From: Actinomycetes bacterium
Lineage (GTDB): Bacteria > Actinomycetota > Acidimicrobiia > Acidimicrobiales > Acidimicrobiaceae
Direction of reading: 5' to 3'
DNA: 63,245 nucleotides
NCBI GenBank assembly: GCA_021803345.1
Contig: JAJZLS010000090.1
Location: 1-63,245, forward strand
Shown: one piece after another, positions 55,928 through 63,245 of the stretch
How the letters are laid out: each line of letters opens with the position of its first letter
Numbering within the stretch: the first letter of the stretch is position 1
The notes under the pieces: model-generated
What the model was told of the DNA's origin: nothing
Databases searched by the model: none
Seen by the model: only the letters and a program-made list of their open reading frames with translations
Translations under genes and position numbers: made by a program

Positions 55928-58819
55928 TTGAAGTCTTTTGTAGGTGAGTATTACAGTACTGGATCTATTCGTGTTTCGGATGCTCGAGCATTTGCGAGTG
56001 ACCCGGAACTTAAGGAATTTACCAAGTTTGTATTAAATTGTGTGCTCTTTACAAAGGAAAGTAGTTCTTCATTGAACAATAGAGATTTACAGACTAAAAA
56101 AGCAGGGAGTACTAGTCTCCCCGCCTTGGTTGCAGCTTTGCTGTATTTGCTGATTTTCGTGGGCGGTGTGGCAGGAGTTAGCAAGTTGTGGGGCATCAAT
56201 CCTCGCTTGGTCACTATTCAAGGTAAGTCAGCTGTTTATGGCCCCAATTATGGTATCGCACTGGTGCAAAACGTCGATACATCACGGATAAAGATTGGTG
56301 ACCTGGTCAGTACCAGTTCGAATAACTCCAAACAACCCAGAGATCAGATTCCCAAAATTGTCGGAACAGCGGTAAAGGTTGTAGGAACTGGGGCGTCATC
56401 CAAGGCATTAATCAAAGAAAGAGGATCGTCCGCGACGATTATCTTGTCAGCTTACAAAGGTGCTTCGATCGGCGATGTCAAAGCTATGGTTCCTCTTCCA
56501 GACATACTATTGCAAGACCTGCACTTGATGAGTCCAGACGCAATAACGGCTTTCATCCTGACATTAGTCCTGGGTTTGATACTCTCTCCGTTACTGATTC
56601 TCCTTGTGCTCAAAAAGGACAGAAGACAGTTACCCCAAGCTGAGTACACAGTAACTTGGGATAACGATAGGGATCGTTCAGACGATCTTGTACTCGCAAC
56701 CGATTTTATCGAGGTAGTCCCAAGCAACGACCAAAGAGCCAATGCGATATCCCTATTGAATAGCGAACTCGAAAATCTTTCGCTTAAGAGTTCTGCGCTT
56801 CGTGCAATAGCTGAATGGTCGCTTGTTGGCTCTCTTGAACCAGATCACCTATATGCAGCCCTAAATGAAACTGCAGACGAGATCGAAATCCTTAAGTGTA
56901 ACTCAAAAGGCCTACTGGACAACCTGGGTGAATTGATGAGCCCTGACTTTTCATGCATGGATCTGCCTAGCTCGCTAGGAAACAGAGAAGTCGTGAAGCG
57001 AAAAACTCCGTTTGTTCCGTCTGAGAAACGAAGCCATAAGTTCCTCATCCATAGTTTTACTCTGATTTCAATTTTGATTAGTATGGCATATTTGGTTTGG
57101 CGCTCAGTATTTACCTTGGCAACACTATGGATTTCGATACCATTTTTGCTTCTTGAGATATGGAGTTTCATAAGTCTACTGCTTTATGCTTATTCCACCT
57201 GGAATGTAGATCCTCCTGAAGTTTTGTTGAGCCAAGAAGGTGATTTGACTTGCACTGTTCTAATCGCGACTTATAACGAAGCGGTGAGTATATTGCTTCC
57301 AACCGTTGCTGCAGCAGTGTCTATGAAATTTGCGACTGAGACTTGGGTGTTAGACGATGGGAACCGCGATGAAGTTAAAGAGATGGCACTGAGGCTGGGC
57401 GCAAAATATGTGACGCGGTCGGAACATCTCCATGCCAAAGCAGGAAACCTGAACCATGCTCTCTCGGATGTGACAACCGATCTGGTAGCGGTTTTCGATG
57501 CCGACCACACGCCTCGTCCGGAATTTCTTTCCCATACTTTAGGGTACTTTGCCGATCCCAGGGTTGCGGTCGTTCAAACACCACAAGAGTTCTATAATCT
57601 CGATTCGTTTGAACATTTTGGCTCCCTTCACGAAGAGAGCTTGTTCTACAGAGTTATTCAGGCGGGGAAAGGCCAAAGAGGGGCGGCATTCTGGTGTGGA
57701 ACCAATGCGGTTTTACGTACTGCCGCACTCAATGACGTGGGGGGAGTATCTACAGATTCCATTGCTGAAGATTTTCAAACGACGATTCGCTTTCACAGAA
57801 GAGGTTGGAAAAGCATCTATCACAATGAAGTTTTAGCTCATGGACTGGCCGCGGCTGATATCTCTCAGTTTACAGTCCAGCGTCGGAGATGGGGGAAAGG
57901 AGCAATGCAAGTCATTAGGAGTAATGACAATCCACTGATTGCTTCCGGACTCACATTTGCACAGCGAATATCTTATTTTTACTCTCTGTCGGCATGGTTT
58001 GATTCCTGGCGCACGCTTCTAATGGCTTTTGTCCCGATCGTCGTTCTGGTTACAGGCAAGTTTCCTTTCAGTATGCCGCCTCTATTATTCGTGGCCGCAT
58101 TTCTTTCAACTTTTGTGCTTCAGCAGTTGGTGCTGAAATTGTTGGGGCGAGGATGGAATTCCCTCAGATACTCCTTGTTGTTTGATGTGATTCGCCTTTC
58201 ATCAAATCTGATGGCTACGCTGAATCTTTTTGATTTCCGTAAACATGGTCGGCGTAGAGCTCGCTTTGTCGTGACAGACAAAGGAAGTCTTGGATCCGTA
58301 AGGACAAAAATGCTGGTTCCATGGCCTCTGATCATTATGGCTCTGTTACTTGGGGCAAGCCTGGTCTGGGGTACGGCAGTAGATGTTGGGTATGTGAGAG
58401 CGGCTCTTCATCCCGGCCTAGCTGCAACTGTATCGATTGGATGGGCAGCGGTAAATCTAATTGTGGTGCTTTTAGCAATCAGACGTGTTATATCATCCAG
58501 GTTTGCATCCGAGAGACGTAGCGGATTCCGCCTCGAACTGACGGCTCCTTTGGTAATCAAGCGAGAAGAATCTTATCTGACTACTGACATCTCGATGACT
58601 GGATGCAATGTGCTGTTAGCACCTCGTCCCGATGCAGGTGAAGTTGAGCTGACCATATCCGGAGTCAAGGTCAAGGCGAAGCCTCGCTCTTTTGATGGGA
58701 ATAAAGGTTCATTTGAGTTTCTTCCAGGCCAATGGGAGGCAATGAAAAAACTCTCTTTGATGACATTCCATCCTGACAACTTCGCACCGCATTCTGATTT
58801 ATTGATTGAGGAGAACTAA
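55928..58819 (+). CDS. Family 2 glycosyltransferase, cellulose-synthase-like, with C-terminal PilZ domain
   Basis: The 963-residue membrane enzyme is predicted to polymerise and export a beta-linked polysaccharide. Residues 1-235 hold a membrane anchor (about 67-85), an extracytoplasmic beta-rich stretch (GDLVSTSSN to LPDIL) and a second helix (about 208-230); this part is unusual for BcsA-type proteins. Two further helices (about 372-425) precede the GT-A domain with LDDGN (476-477), FDADHT (DAD from 524), EDFQTT (TED equivalent) and QRRRW (from 651), the full processive set. Several helices follow. The C-terminal PilZ domain (about 860-950) has RRSGFRLEL and TDISMTGC, the c-di-GMP pattern RxxxR and D/NxSxxG. 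TTG 55928 has no ribosome-binding site; an in-frame TAA lies at 55913. The GH26 gene follows after 2 bases. Confidence 0.9.
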   Translation: MKSFVGEYYSTGSIRVSDARAFASDPELKEFTKFVLNCVLFTKESSSSLNNRDLQTKKAGSTSLPALVAALLYLLIFVGGVAGVSKLWGINPRLVTIQGKSAVYGPNYGIALVQNVDTSRIKIGDLVSTSSNNSKQPRDQIPKIVGTAVKVVGTGASSKALIKERGSSATIILSAYKGASIGDVKAMVPLPDILLQDLHLMSPDAITAFILTLVLGLILSPLLILLVLKKDRRQLPQAEYTVTWDNDRDRSDDLVLATDFIEVVPSNDQRANAISLLNSELENLSLKSSALRAIAEWSLVGSLEPDHLYAALNETADEIEILKCNSKGLLDNLGELMSPDFSCMDLPSSLGNREVVKRKTPFVPSEKRSHKFLIHSFTLISILISMAYLVWRSVFTLATLWISIPFLLLEIWSFISLLLYAYSTWNVDPPEVLLSQEGDLTCTVLIATYNEAVSILLPTVAAAVSMKFATETWVLDDGNRDEVKEMALRLGAKYVTRSEHLHAKAGNLNHALSDVTTDLVAVFDADHTPRPEFLSHTLGYFADPRVAVVQTPQEFYNLDSFEHFGSLHEESLFYRVIQAGKGQRGAAFWCGTNAVLRTAALNDVGGVSTDSIAEDFQTTIRFHRRGWKSIYHNEVLAHGLAAADISQFTVQRRRWGKGAMQVIRSNDNPLIASGLTFAQRISYFYSLSAWFDSWRTLLMAFVPIVVLVTGKFPFSMPPLLFVAAFLSTFVLQQLVLKLLGRGWNSLRYSLLFDVIRLSSNLMATLNLFDFRKHGRRRARFVVTDKGSLGSVRTKMLVPWPLIIMALLLGASLVWGTAVDVGYVRAALHPGLAATVSIGWAAVNLIVVLLAIRRVISSRFASERRSGFRLELTAPLVIKREESYLTTDISMTGCNVLLAPRPDAGEVELTISGVKVKAKPRSFDGNKGSFEFLPGQWEAMKKLSLMTFHPDNFAPHSDLLIEEN

Positions 58820-58821
58820 TA

Positions 58822-60405
58822 ATGCATCATCTCGATTTGCGCAGACCTCGAGCGCGGGTCGGACGGCTTGTAGCGATCTATCTACTAGTTCTATCGCTTG
58901 CCGCTGGGCTAACGGGAGCGATAATATCACGACATGATTTTGTAGCTGGGACTCACGTGGCTGCCGGACCAGTCTCTCTCGTTCCCTCGTCGAAAGTGAG
59001 TAGTGCCTCATCCGTAATGGCCTGTCGGAACATTTCACATTATCCAATCTTGCCGCAATCCGGCAAGATATTTATGGGAGTCACAACTCCTCATGCTGGC
59101 TGGTCAATGAATGGAACTGCAAAATTTTCCCAGCAAGTTGGCACTCAACCACTTGATGTAATGTTCTACGCTGGATGGGGAGGAAAACCAGCATTCGATG
59201 CAACACCGTTTAACAATATTCATAATGCTGGGATGATGCCCATGCTGGACTGGGAGCCGTGGAACTATCTGACGCCCTCAGCAACAACTGTAGGTAAGTT
59301 TAACCAGTCTAATTTTTCGGATGCTTCACTTATGTCTGGCTCTTACCTTGGCTTCATAGAATCATGGGCTTTGGGGATAAAAAAACTTGGTTACCCTGTC
59401 GCTCTAAGTTTTGCGCATGAAATGAATGGCAATTGGTATCCCTGGGCGGCTTCAGTCAACGGGAATAGTCCAGCTAGTTTTGTGGCACTTTGGAAGTATG
59501 TCCACGACATTTTCAGTCAAGTCGGTGCAAATAACGTTATATGGGTGTGGAGTCCAAATGTTAGTTATCCAGGTTCGACCACGCTTTCTTCACTCTGGCC
59601 GGGATCAAATTATGTCAACTGGGCTGGTGTTGTGGGATATTACTGGGGTTCGGCAAATGCATCTACGCCATCATTTTCGCAAATTTTTGGACCAACTCTC
59701 AGCCAGATTGCGAAAATTACCAATAAACCAGTCATGATTACAGAAACTGCCGGATCTAATTCCAGCGGGCAGAAAATTCAGTGGATGTCGTCGTTCTTTC
59801 GTGGACTTGCATCGCATCCTCAAATTATCGGGTTCAACTGGTTCAACATAGTGAAGCATCACAACTGGACGGTTGCCTCCTCACCCGGTGCCCTCAATGC
59901 TTTTAGAAATGGTTTAGCCACTATTTCGTTGGCAACTTTTTCGAATCCGCATCAGATCGGCGCTTCTGGGACAACCCTTCCAGTCAGTATTAAGGGTTCT
60001 GGTAATAATTGTGGAAAAACTATCGCAAACAAGATCTCACCAAATACGAAAAATAGTTCCGTGTCTTGGACAGGGACTTTAAGGTCGCCAGTTTCGGTAA
60101 AAGCTGAGCCACAAAATTCCTCAGCGGTTGTGTCGTGGTCCGCACCTTCGGCGCAAATGTCGAACCAAATTATTGGGTATATAGTCACTCCATATTTGGG
60201 AACCATAGAGCAACCGCCAAGTATTTTCAAAAATATTGCAACTACTGAACACGTGACCGACCTTACAAATGGTGATAGCTATACATTTAGGGTAGCTGCA
60301 ATGTATAGCGGAGGAGTGAGTGCCAAGTCCGCACCTTCGGCTGCAATTGTTCCATCGATAACTAGTAGATTGAACATCTCCCAGAGCGCTATGGGAAAGC
60401 CATAA
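58822..60405 (+). CDS. Secreted glycoside hydrolase family 26-like enzyme with fibronectin type III domain
   Basis: The 527-residue protein has an N-terminal signal or anchor (about 17-38) after a basic start. The catalytic barrel (about 70-375) fits GH26 (mannanase/endoglucanase-like): FMGVTTPHAGWS, MLDWEPWNY, acid/base Glu200 in SFAHEMNGNWYPW, and nucleophile Glu308 in VMITETAGS, both at the ends of strands. A linker and one FN3 domain (about 420-515, ending YTFRVAAMYSGGVSAKSAPSA) follow. The gene is 2 bases after the PilZ synthase, so the enzyme probably trims, edits or releases the polymer made by the synthase, as BcsZ does for cellulose. The true glycan is unknown. Confidence 0.88.
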   Translation: MHHLDLRRPRARVGRLVAIYLLVLSLAAGLTGAIISRHDFVAGTHVAAGPVSLVPSSKVSSASSVMACRNISHYPILPQSGKIFMGVTTPHAGWSMNGTAKFSQQVGTQPLDVMFYAGWGGKPAFDATPFNNIHNAGMMPMLDWEPWNYLTPSATTVGKFNQSNFSDASLMSGSYLGFIESWALGIKKLGYPVALSFAHEMNGNWYPWAASVNGNSPASFVALWKYVHDIFSQVGANNVIWVWSPNVSYPGSTTLSSLWPGSNYVNWAGVVGYYWGSANASTPSFSQIFGPTLSQIAKITNKPVMITETAGSNSSGQKIQWMSSFFRGLASHPQIIGFNWFNIVKHHNWTVASSPGALNAFRNGLATISLATFSNPHQIGASGTTLPVSIKGSGNNCGKTIANKISPNTKNSSVSWTGTLRSPVSVKAEPQNSSAVVSWSAPSAQMSNQIIGYIVTPYLGTIEQPPSIFKNIATTEHVTDLTNGDSYTFRVAAMYSGGVSAKSAPSAAIVPSITSRLNISQSAMGKP

Positions 60406-60619
60406 AAGGAATTGAGGCTGCTAATTGTTGAATTCGCAAGGTCGTTTTGTAAGTAGTGTTCACTGAATGTAGATAGAGGTGATTATTAGGTTTCCAATTC
60501 GAAGTTCTCAAGTTTGTGCTCCATTATCAAACTACGAGCGGTGGAATTGAGGGATACCAGGCCATATGACAGAAAATCTTGTTCAGGCGGCTTTCCATTG
60601 CCCGCCATCAAGAGGATAT

Positions 60620-61414
60620 TCAAGGCAATTGTCCCCAAATCAGAATTCGTTTGAAGGTGAAGAAATAAGGCGAATGTTCTCCCAACTCTTTGATCAGCAC
60701 AGCCTTGTACTCCTCTAAAAAGTCACTATATTGCTGTTTGCTCATTACTGATTTGAATCGGTTGAGAGAGGTGCCCTTGACCCATTCCAGGGTATCTAGA
60801 GTTGAATTTAGGTGGTGATCGTAGACCTGCAAACGGACATTTTGTTTGCTGAATCCTAATTGGTAGAGGAGTGTCGCATATTGCTCGGGTTTGTAGACAT
60901 TTTTGGCAACGGTATCCATCGGCGCCTCATTACCCAGCCATTTTTCGCCAAGCTGACTAGCCAGTAAATATACCGGATGATCTGCATTACTGGGAACTTG
61001 CACAGCCAATTGACCTCCAGGAGCCAGAGAATCTTGAAGGTTCTTGAATATCAAGTCGTGATTTGGCACCCACTGGAGGCTGGCGTTTGCAAAAATAATA
61101 TCTAAATCCTGACCTCGCCACTTGGCTATATCGTGCTGTTGGAACTTCAGGTTCGGCTTTGATATAGCATTAGCGGCATCCAACATATCTGGGGAAAAAT
61201 CAATGCCGAGGACTGCTGCGGCTCCTATCCTATCCTGCAGGGCGGCCGTGAGACGGCCATCTCCGCATCCCAGGTCAACCAGTTTAGGGCTATCTACCTG
61301 CACCAGCATGCTGGCCAGATCCCAAAACGGCTGTTCCCTTTCGACGGCAAACTTGTTGTACTGGGAGGGATCCCAGCTTTTTTTCGTTGTGGGTTCCACA
61401 TGATCAGAAGACAT
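60620..61414 (-). CDS. tam: Trans-aconitate 2-methyltransferase-like SAM-dependent methyltransferase
   Basis: A 264-residue class I methyltransferase. The SAM loop is LVDLGCGDGRLT, followed by VLGIDFSPDMLDAA and DIIFANASLQWVPNHD, the typical Tam pattern, and LAPGGQLAVQVPSN. WDPSQYNKF at the N-terminus is also characteristic. Tam methylates trans-aconitate, an inhibitory by-product of aconitase, which fits the TCA genes in the window. ATG 61414 is used; a TTG at 61432 is in frame. No Shine-Dalgarno is visible, and two copies of ACTTGTAT lie just before the start. Confidence 0.85.
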   Translation of the reverse strand: MSSDHVEPTTKKSWDPSQYNKFAVEREQPFWDLASMLVQVDSPKLVDLGCGDGRLTAALQDRIGAAAVLGIDFSPDMLDAANAISKPNLKFQQHDIAKWRGQDLDIIFANASLQWVPNHDLIFKNLQDSLAPGGQLAVQVPSNADHPVYLLASQLGEKWLGNEAPMDTVAKNVYKPEQYATLLYQLGFSKQNVRLQVYDHHLNSTLDTLEWVKGTSLNRFKSVMSKQQYSDFLEEYKAVLIKELGEHSPYFFTFKRILIWGQLP

Positions 61415-61415
61415 A

Positions 61416-61434
61416 ATACAAGTATGATACAAGT
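61416..61434 (-). promoter_or_regulatory. Direct repeat at the tam start (operator candidate)
   Basis: ATACAAGT occurs at 61416-61423 and 61427-61434 on the plus strand, 11 bases apart (one helical turn). It overlaps a TATCAT box for minus-strand transcription. A protein bound here would block tam. Confidence 0.3.
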
Positions 61435-61601
61435 TTATTGGACATGCTGCCAGTCAATTGGTTGGCTCTAGGAACTTTTGCTGACCAAGCGATGGGCTTT
61501 GTTGGCCCGCTCAGATCTTAGTTTTGCTTTGTCTTTTCGACTAACCATCAAGACGGCGGCTAAGCAGCAAATACTTGCCATGATTCCGCTATTTACATTG
61601 C

Positions 61602-61651
61602 TGTAACAATTCTGACATTTGGAGGAAACACTGGCCTAGTAATGTAACAAT
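61602..61651 (+). promoter_or_regulatory. Two copies of TGTAACAAT upstream of amtB
   Basis: TGTAACAAT occurs at 61602-61610 and 61643-61651, starts 41 bases apart (four helical turns). GTAAC resembles half of a GlnR box (GTnAC-N6-GnAAC), but the second half is poor. This could be a nitrogen-regulator site for amtB. Confidence 0.3.
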
Positions 61652-61683
61652 CCAGCAGTCATCTACAAGGAGGTCGCATTTAT

Positions 61684-63063
61684 ATGCTAAGTCCGTACCC
61701 CTCGTGGCTAAGTCCCGGGGATAATACCTGGCAGCTCGTAGCTGCAACCCTTGTTGGGTTGATGAGTATCCCAGGACTTGCGGTTCTCTACGGCGGGATA
61801 GTTCATAAGAAGTGGACTGTAAATACAATGACAATGGCTTTTACAGCCTTTGCATCTGTGCTAATTGTTTGGGTACTTTGGGCCTTCAAGATGGGGTTTG
61901 GCACTCCTATGCATCTCGGTCCAGGATTTTTGAGTCAGCTTGTCGGTCATCCGGGACCTGTTTTAAACCAGCTGTCAGAACAGGCGAGGGCAAACATCCC
62001 CCTTATCAGCGGGATTGGAGCAATGCCTAAGTTTCGCTTCCCGAGTTCTTCACTGGTGTACTTCCAGTTCGTATTTGCCGGGATAGCTCCGCTTTTGTTC
62101 CTGGGTAGCGTGTTAGGGCGGATGAGCTTTAAGGCCTGGGCAATATTTGTTCCACTGTGGACAACCTTTATCTATTCAGTCAACGCATTTATGATTTGGG
62201 GTGGCGGATATTTTGCAGCTAAAGGAGCTGTTGACTATTCTGGCGGATATGTGATTCACTTGGCCGCCGGTGTTTCGGGATTTGTCGCAGCTGCAGTGGT
62301 TGGGCCCCGACTCAAGCGAGATCGTGAAACAGCTTCTCCAAATAACCTTCTGCTGGTTGCAGTTGGTGCCGGAATTCTCTGGCTGGGTTGGAACGGTTTC
62401 AATGGTGGTGACCCTTACTTTGCCTCCGCCGATGCTGCAAGTGCAGTTCTAAACACAAATGTAGCTACCGCAGCAGCTCTGCTTACCTGGTTGTTTATGG
62501 ACATGGGATCCAAGCATCACAAGCCAACCTTTTTGGGGGCTGTCAACGGTATGATCGTCGGGCTGGTCGCGATCACTCCGGCAGCAGGCTATGTCAATGG
62601 CTTCGGAGCTTTGGCTATTGGTTTCATTGCTTCATTTGTAGTCTGGTTTTCTTTCAACAAACTTTCTACCAAGTGGATTTTTGCCAAAGTGGATGATGCT
62701 CTCGGTGTTATCCATACGCACGGTGTAGCGGGGTTAATGGGCGGTCTGCTTACTGGCCTTTTTGCAGATCCAAAAATGATTGTCTATCTAGGTCTTGGCA
62801 AGGCTTCTAACGTGACGGTGAAAGGGCTTTTTTATGGCCATCCCTGGCAATTCATGCTTCAGCTGTTCGCAGCTCTATGGGTGATTGGATACAGCGCCGT
62901 GGGGACTTTTATATTGCTAAAGATTATAAAAATCTTTGTTCCATTGCGGTTTCCGGATGAAGTGCTCGAGATCGGCGACCTGGCTATACATGGCGAGCAG
63001 GTTGAACCCACTGAGTCTGCTCATAGAATTTTCCCGGCAGCATCAGGTATTGATGCCGAATAG
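61684..63063 (+). CDS. amtB: Ammonium transporter
   Basis: An 11-helix Amt/MEP/Rh channel protein of 459 aa. The twin-His pore residues are present: His192 in GYVIHLAAG and His346 in IHTHGVAG. PGLAVLYGG, WLGWNGFNGG and the C-terminal cytoplasmic tail that contacts PII are visible. A strong AAGGAGG precedes ATG 61684. Activity is probably controlled by the PII protein encoded at 36448-36786, although the genes are not adjacent. A strong terminator follows. Confidence 0.96.
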   Translation: MLSPYPSWLSPGDNTWQLVAATLVGLMSIPGLAVLYGGIVHKKWTVNTMTMAFTAFASVLIVWVLWAFKMGFGTPMHLGPGFLSQLVGHPGPVLNQLSEQARANIPLISGIGAMPKFRFPSSSLVYFQFVFAGIAPLLFLGSVLGRMSFKAWAIFVPLWTTFIYSVNAFMIWGGGYFAAKGAVDYSGGYVIHLAAGVSGFVAAAVVGPRLKRDRETASPNNLLLVAVGAGILWLGWNGFNGGDPYFASADAASAVLNTNVATAAALLTWLFMDMGSKHHKPTFLGAVNGMIVGLVAITPAAGYVNGFGALAIGFIASFVVWFSFNKLSTKWIFAKVDDALGVIHTHGVAGLMGGLLTGLFADPKMIVYLGLGKASNVTVKGLFYGHPWQFMLQLFAALWVIGYSAVGTFILLKIIKIFVPLRFPDEVLEIGDLAIHGEQVEPTESAHRIFPAASGIDAE

Positions 63064-63133
63064 CTGAAATAATCCGCCAAATGCCATCCGGGCAGTAATT
63101 GTTTTGTTGTGGCTGGATCGACGGACTTAGCAA

Positions 63134-63168
63134 AGAGGGGCCTCTTAAATTGGAGGCCCCTCTTTTTT
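63134..63168 (+). terminator. Intrinsic terminator of amtB
   Basis: AGAGGGGCCTC (63134-63144) pairs perfectly with GAGGCCCCTCT (63153-63163) over an 8-base loop, and the T-run begins in the last bases of the stem. It lies 70 bases after the amtB stop. The remaining 77 bases of the window show nothing recognisable. Confidence 0.95.
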
Positions 63169-63245
63169 GGCTAAGCGATCGAAACTTATCAGCTGCAGCC
63201 CTATTGGCTACTTTATATCAGTTTTTTACTAAATATGCTTTAGTC

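Noticed and set aside
61468-61581. 37-codon minus-strand ORF between tam and amtB
   Set aside because: Basic, short and without a ribosome-binding site; it overlaps the probable amtB control region.

Overview
The window reads as chromosomal DNA of a moderate-G+C actinobacterium. The gene order acpS–nnr–alr–(UDG)–tsaE–tsaB–rimI–tsaD–groES–groEL followed by guaB3–guaA–pcrA–sucC–sucD–purN–purH–folD–mdh is the conserved actinobacterial core order. The actinobacterial-type EF-G2, GuaB3 and MDH, the frequent GTG/TTG starts and several starts without Shine-Dalgarno sequences agree with this. The moderate base composition, together with a SCO/P450 cluster and an exopolysaccharide locus, would suit a member of Acidimicrobiia such as Acidithrix, but that placement is inference; no rRNA is present to test it.

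Layout. 1-6.5 kb: the tail of an unknown gene, a 17-bp perfect hairpin, a palindromic operator candidate in front of a CoA-disulfide/persulfide reductase–rhodanese fusion, a 53-residue membrane protein too short for routine ORF calling, EF-G2, and a DUF4383 membrane protein. 6.8-10.4 kb (minus strand): two closely related cytochrome P450s on either side of a SCO1/SenC copper chaperone. 10.6-14.8 kb: a DUF3565–DUF1971 protein and a large GAF–GGDEF–EAL protein with a possible zinc-sensing tail. 14.9-29.5 kb: the dense housekeeping block, with a perfect CIRCE operator before groESL. 30.4-36.8 kb: a second GAF–GGDEF–EAL protein, a 2-hydroxyacid dehydrogenase, glnD and glnB. 37.5-44.1 kb: a B12-binding protein, sucCD, purN, purH, folD and metF. 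44.3-46.6 kb: a complete insertion sequence with inverted repeats and a 7-bp target duplication. 47.0-48.4 kb: a decayed TPP-dependent enzyme gene. 48.8-55.1 kb: icd, mdh, an SCP2 protein, and a chelatase-like AAA ATPase/VWA pair. 55.9-60.4 kb: a cellulose-synthase-like glycosyltransferase with PilZ domain plus a secreted GH26–FN3 glycosidase. 60.6-63.2 kb: a trans-aconitate methyltransferase-like gene and amtB.

How the genes work together. (1) TCA/one-carbon/purine: icd, mdh, sucCD, purN, purH, folD, metF, guaB3 and guaA. (2) Translation and folding: tsaE/B/D with rimI for t6A, EF-G2, groESL. (3) Nitrogen control: glnB, glnD and a distant amtB. (4) c-di-GMP: two GGDEF–EAL proteins and a PilZ-bearing polysaccharide synthase paired with a glycosidase, plausibly a biofilm/EPS pathway. 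(5) Sulfur stress: the CoADR–rhodanese with a CsoR/CstR-type palindrome.

The most promising less-described parts are the P450–SCO–P450 cluster, whose two P450s both carry His in place of the I-helix acid; the synthase/GH26 pair with an unusual N-terminal extracytoplasmic domain; and the CZB-like C-terminus on the 1091-residue c-di-GMP protein. No CRISPR array, tRNA, rRNA, prophage or recognised defence system was found.
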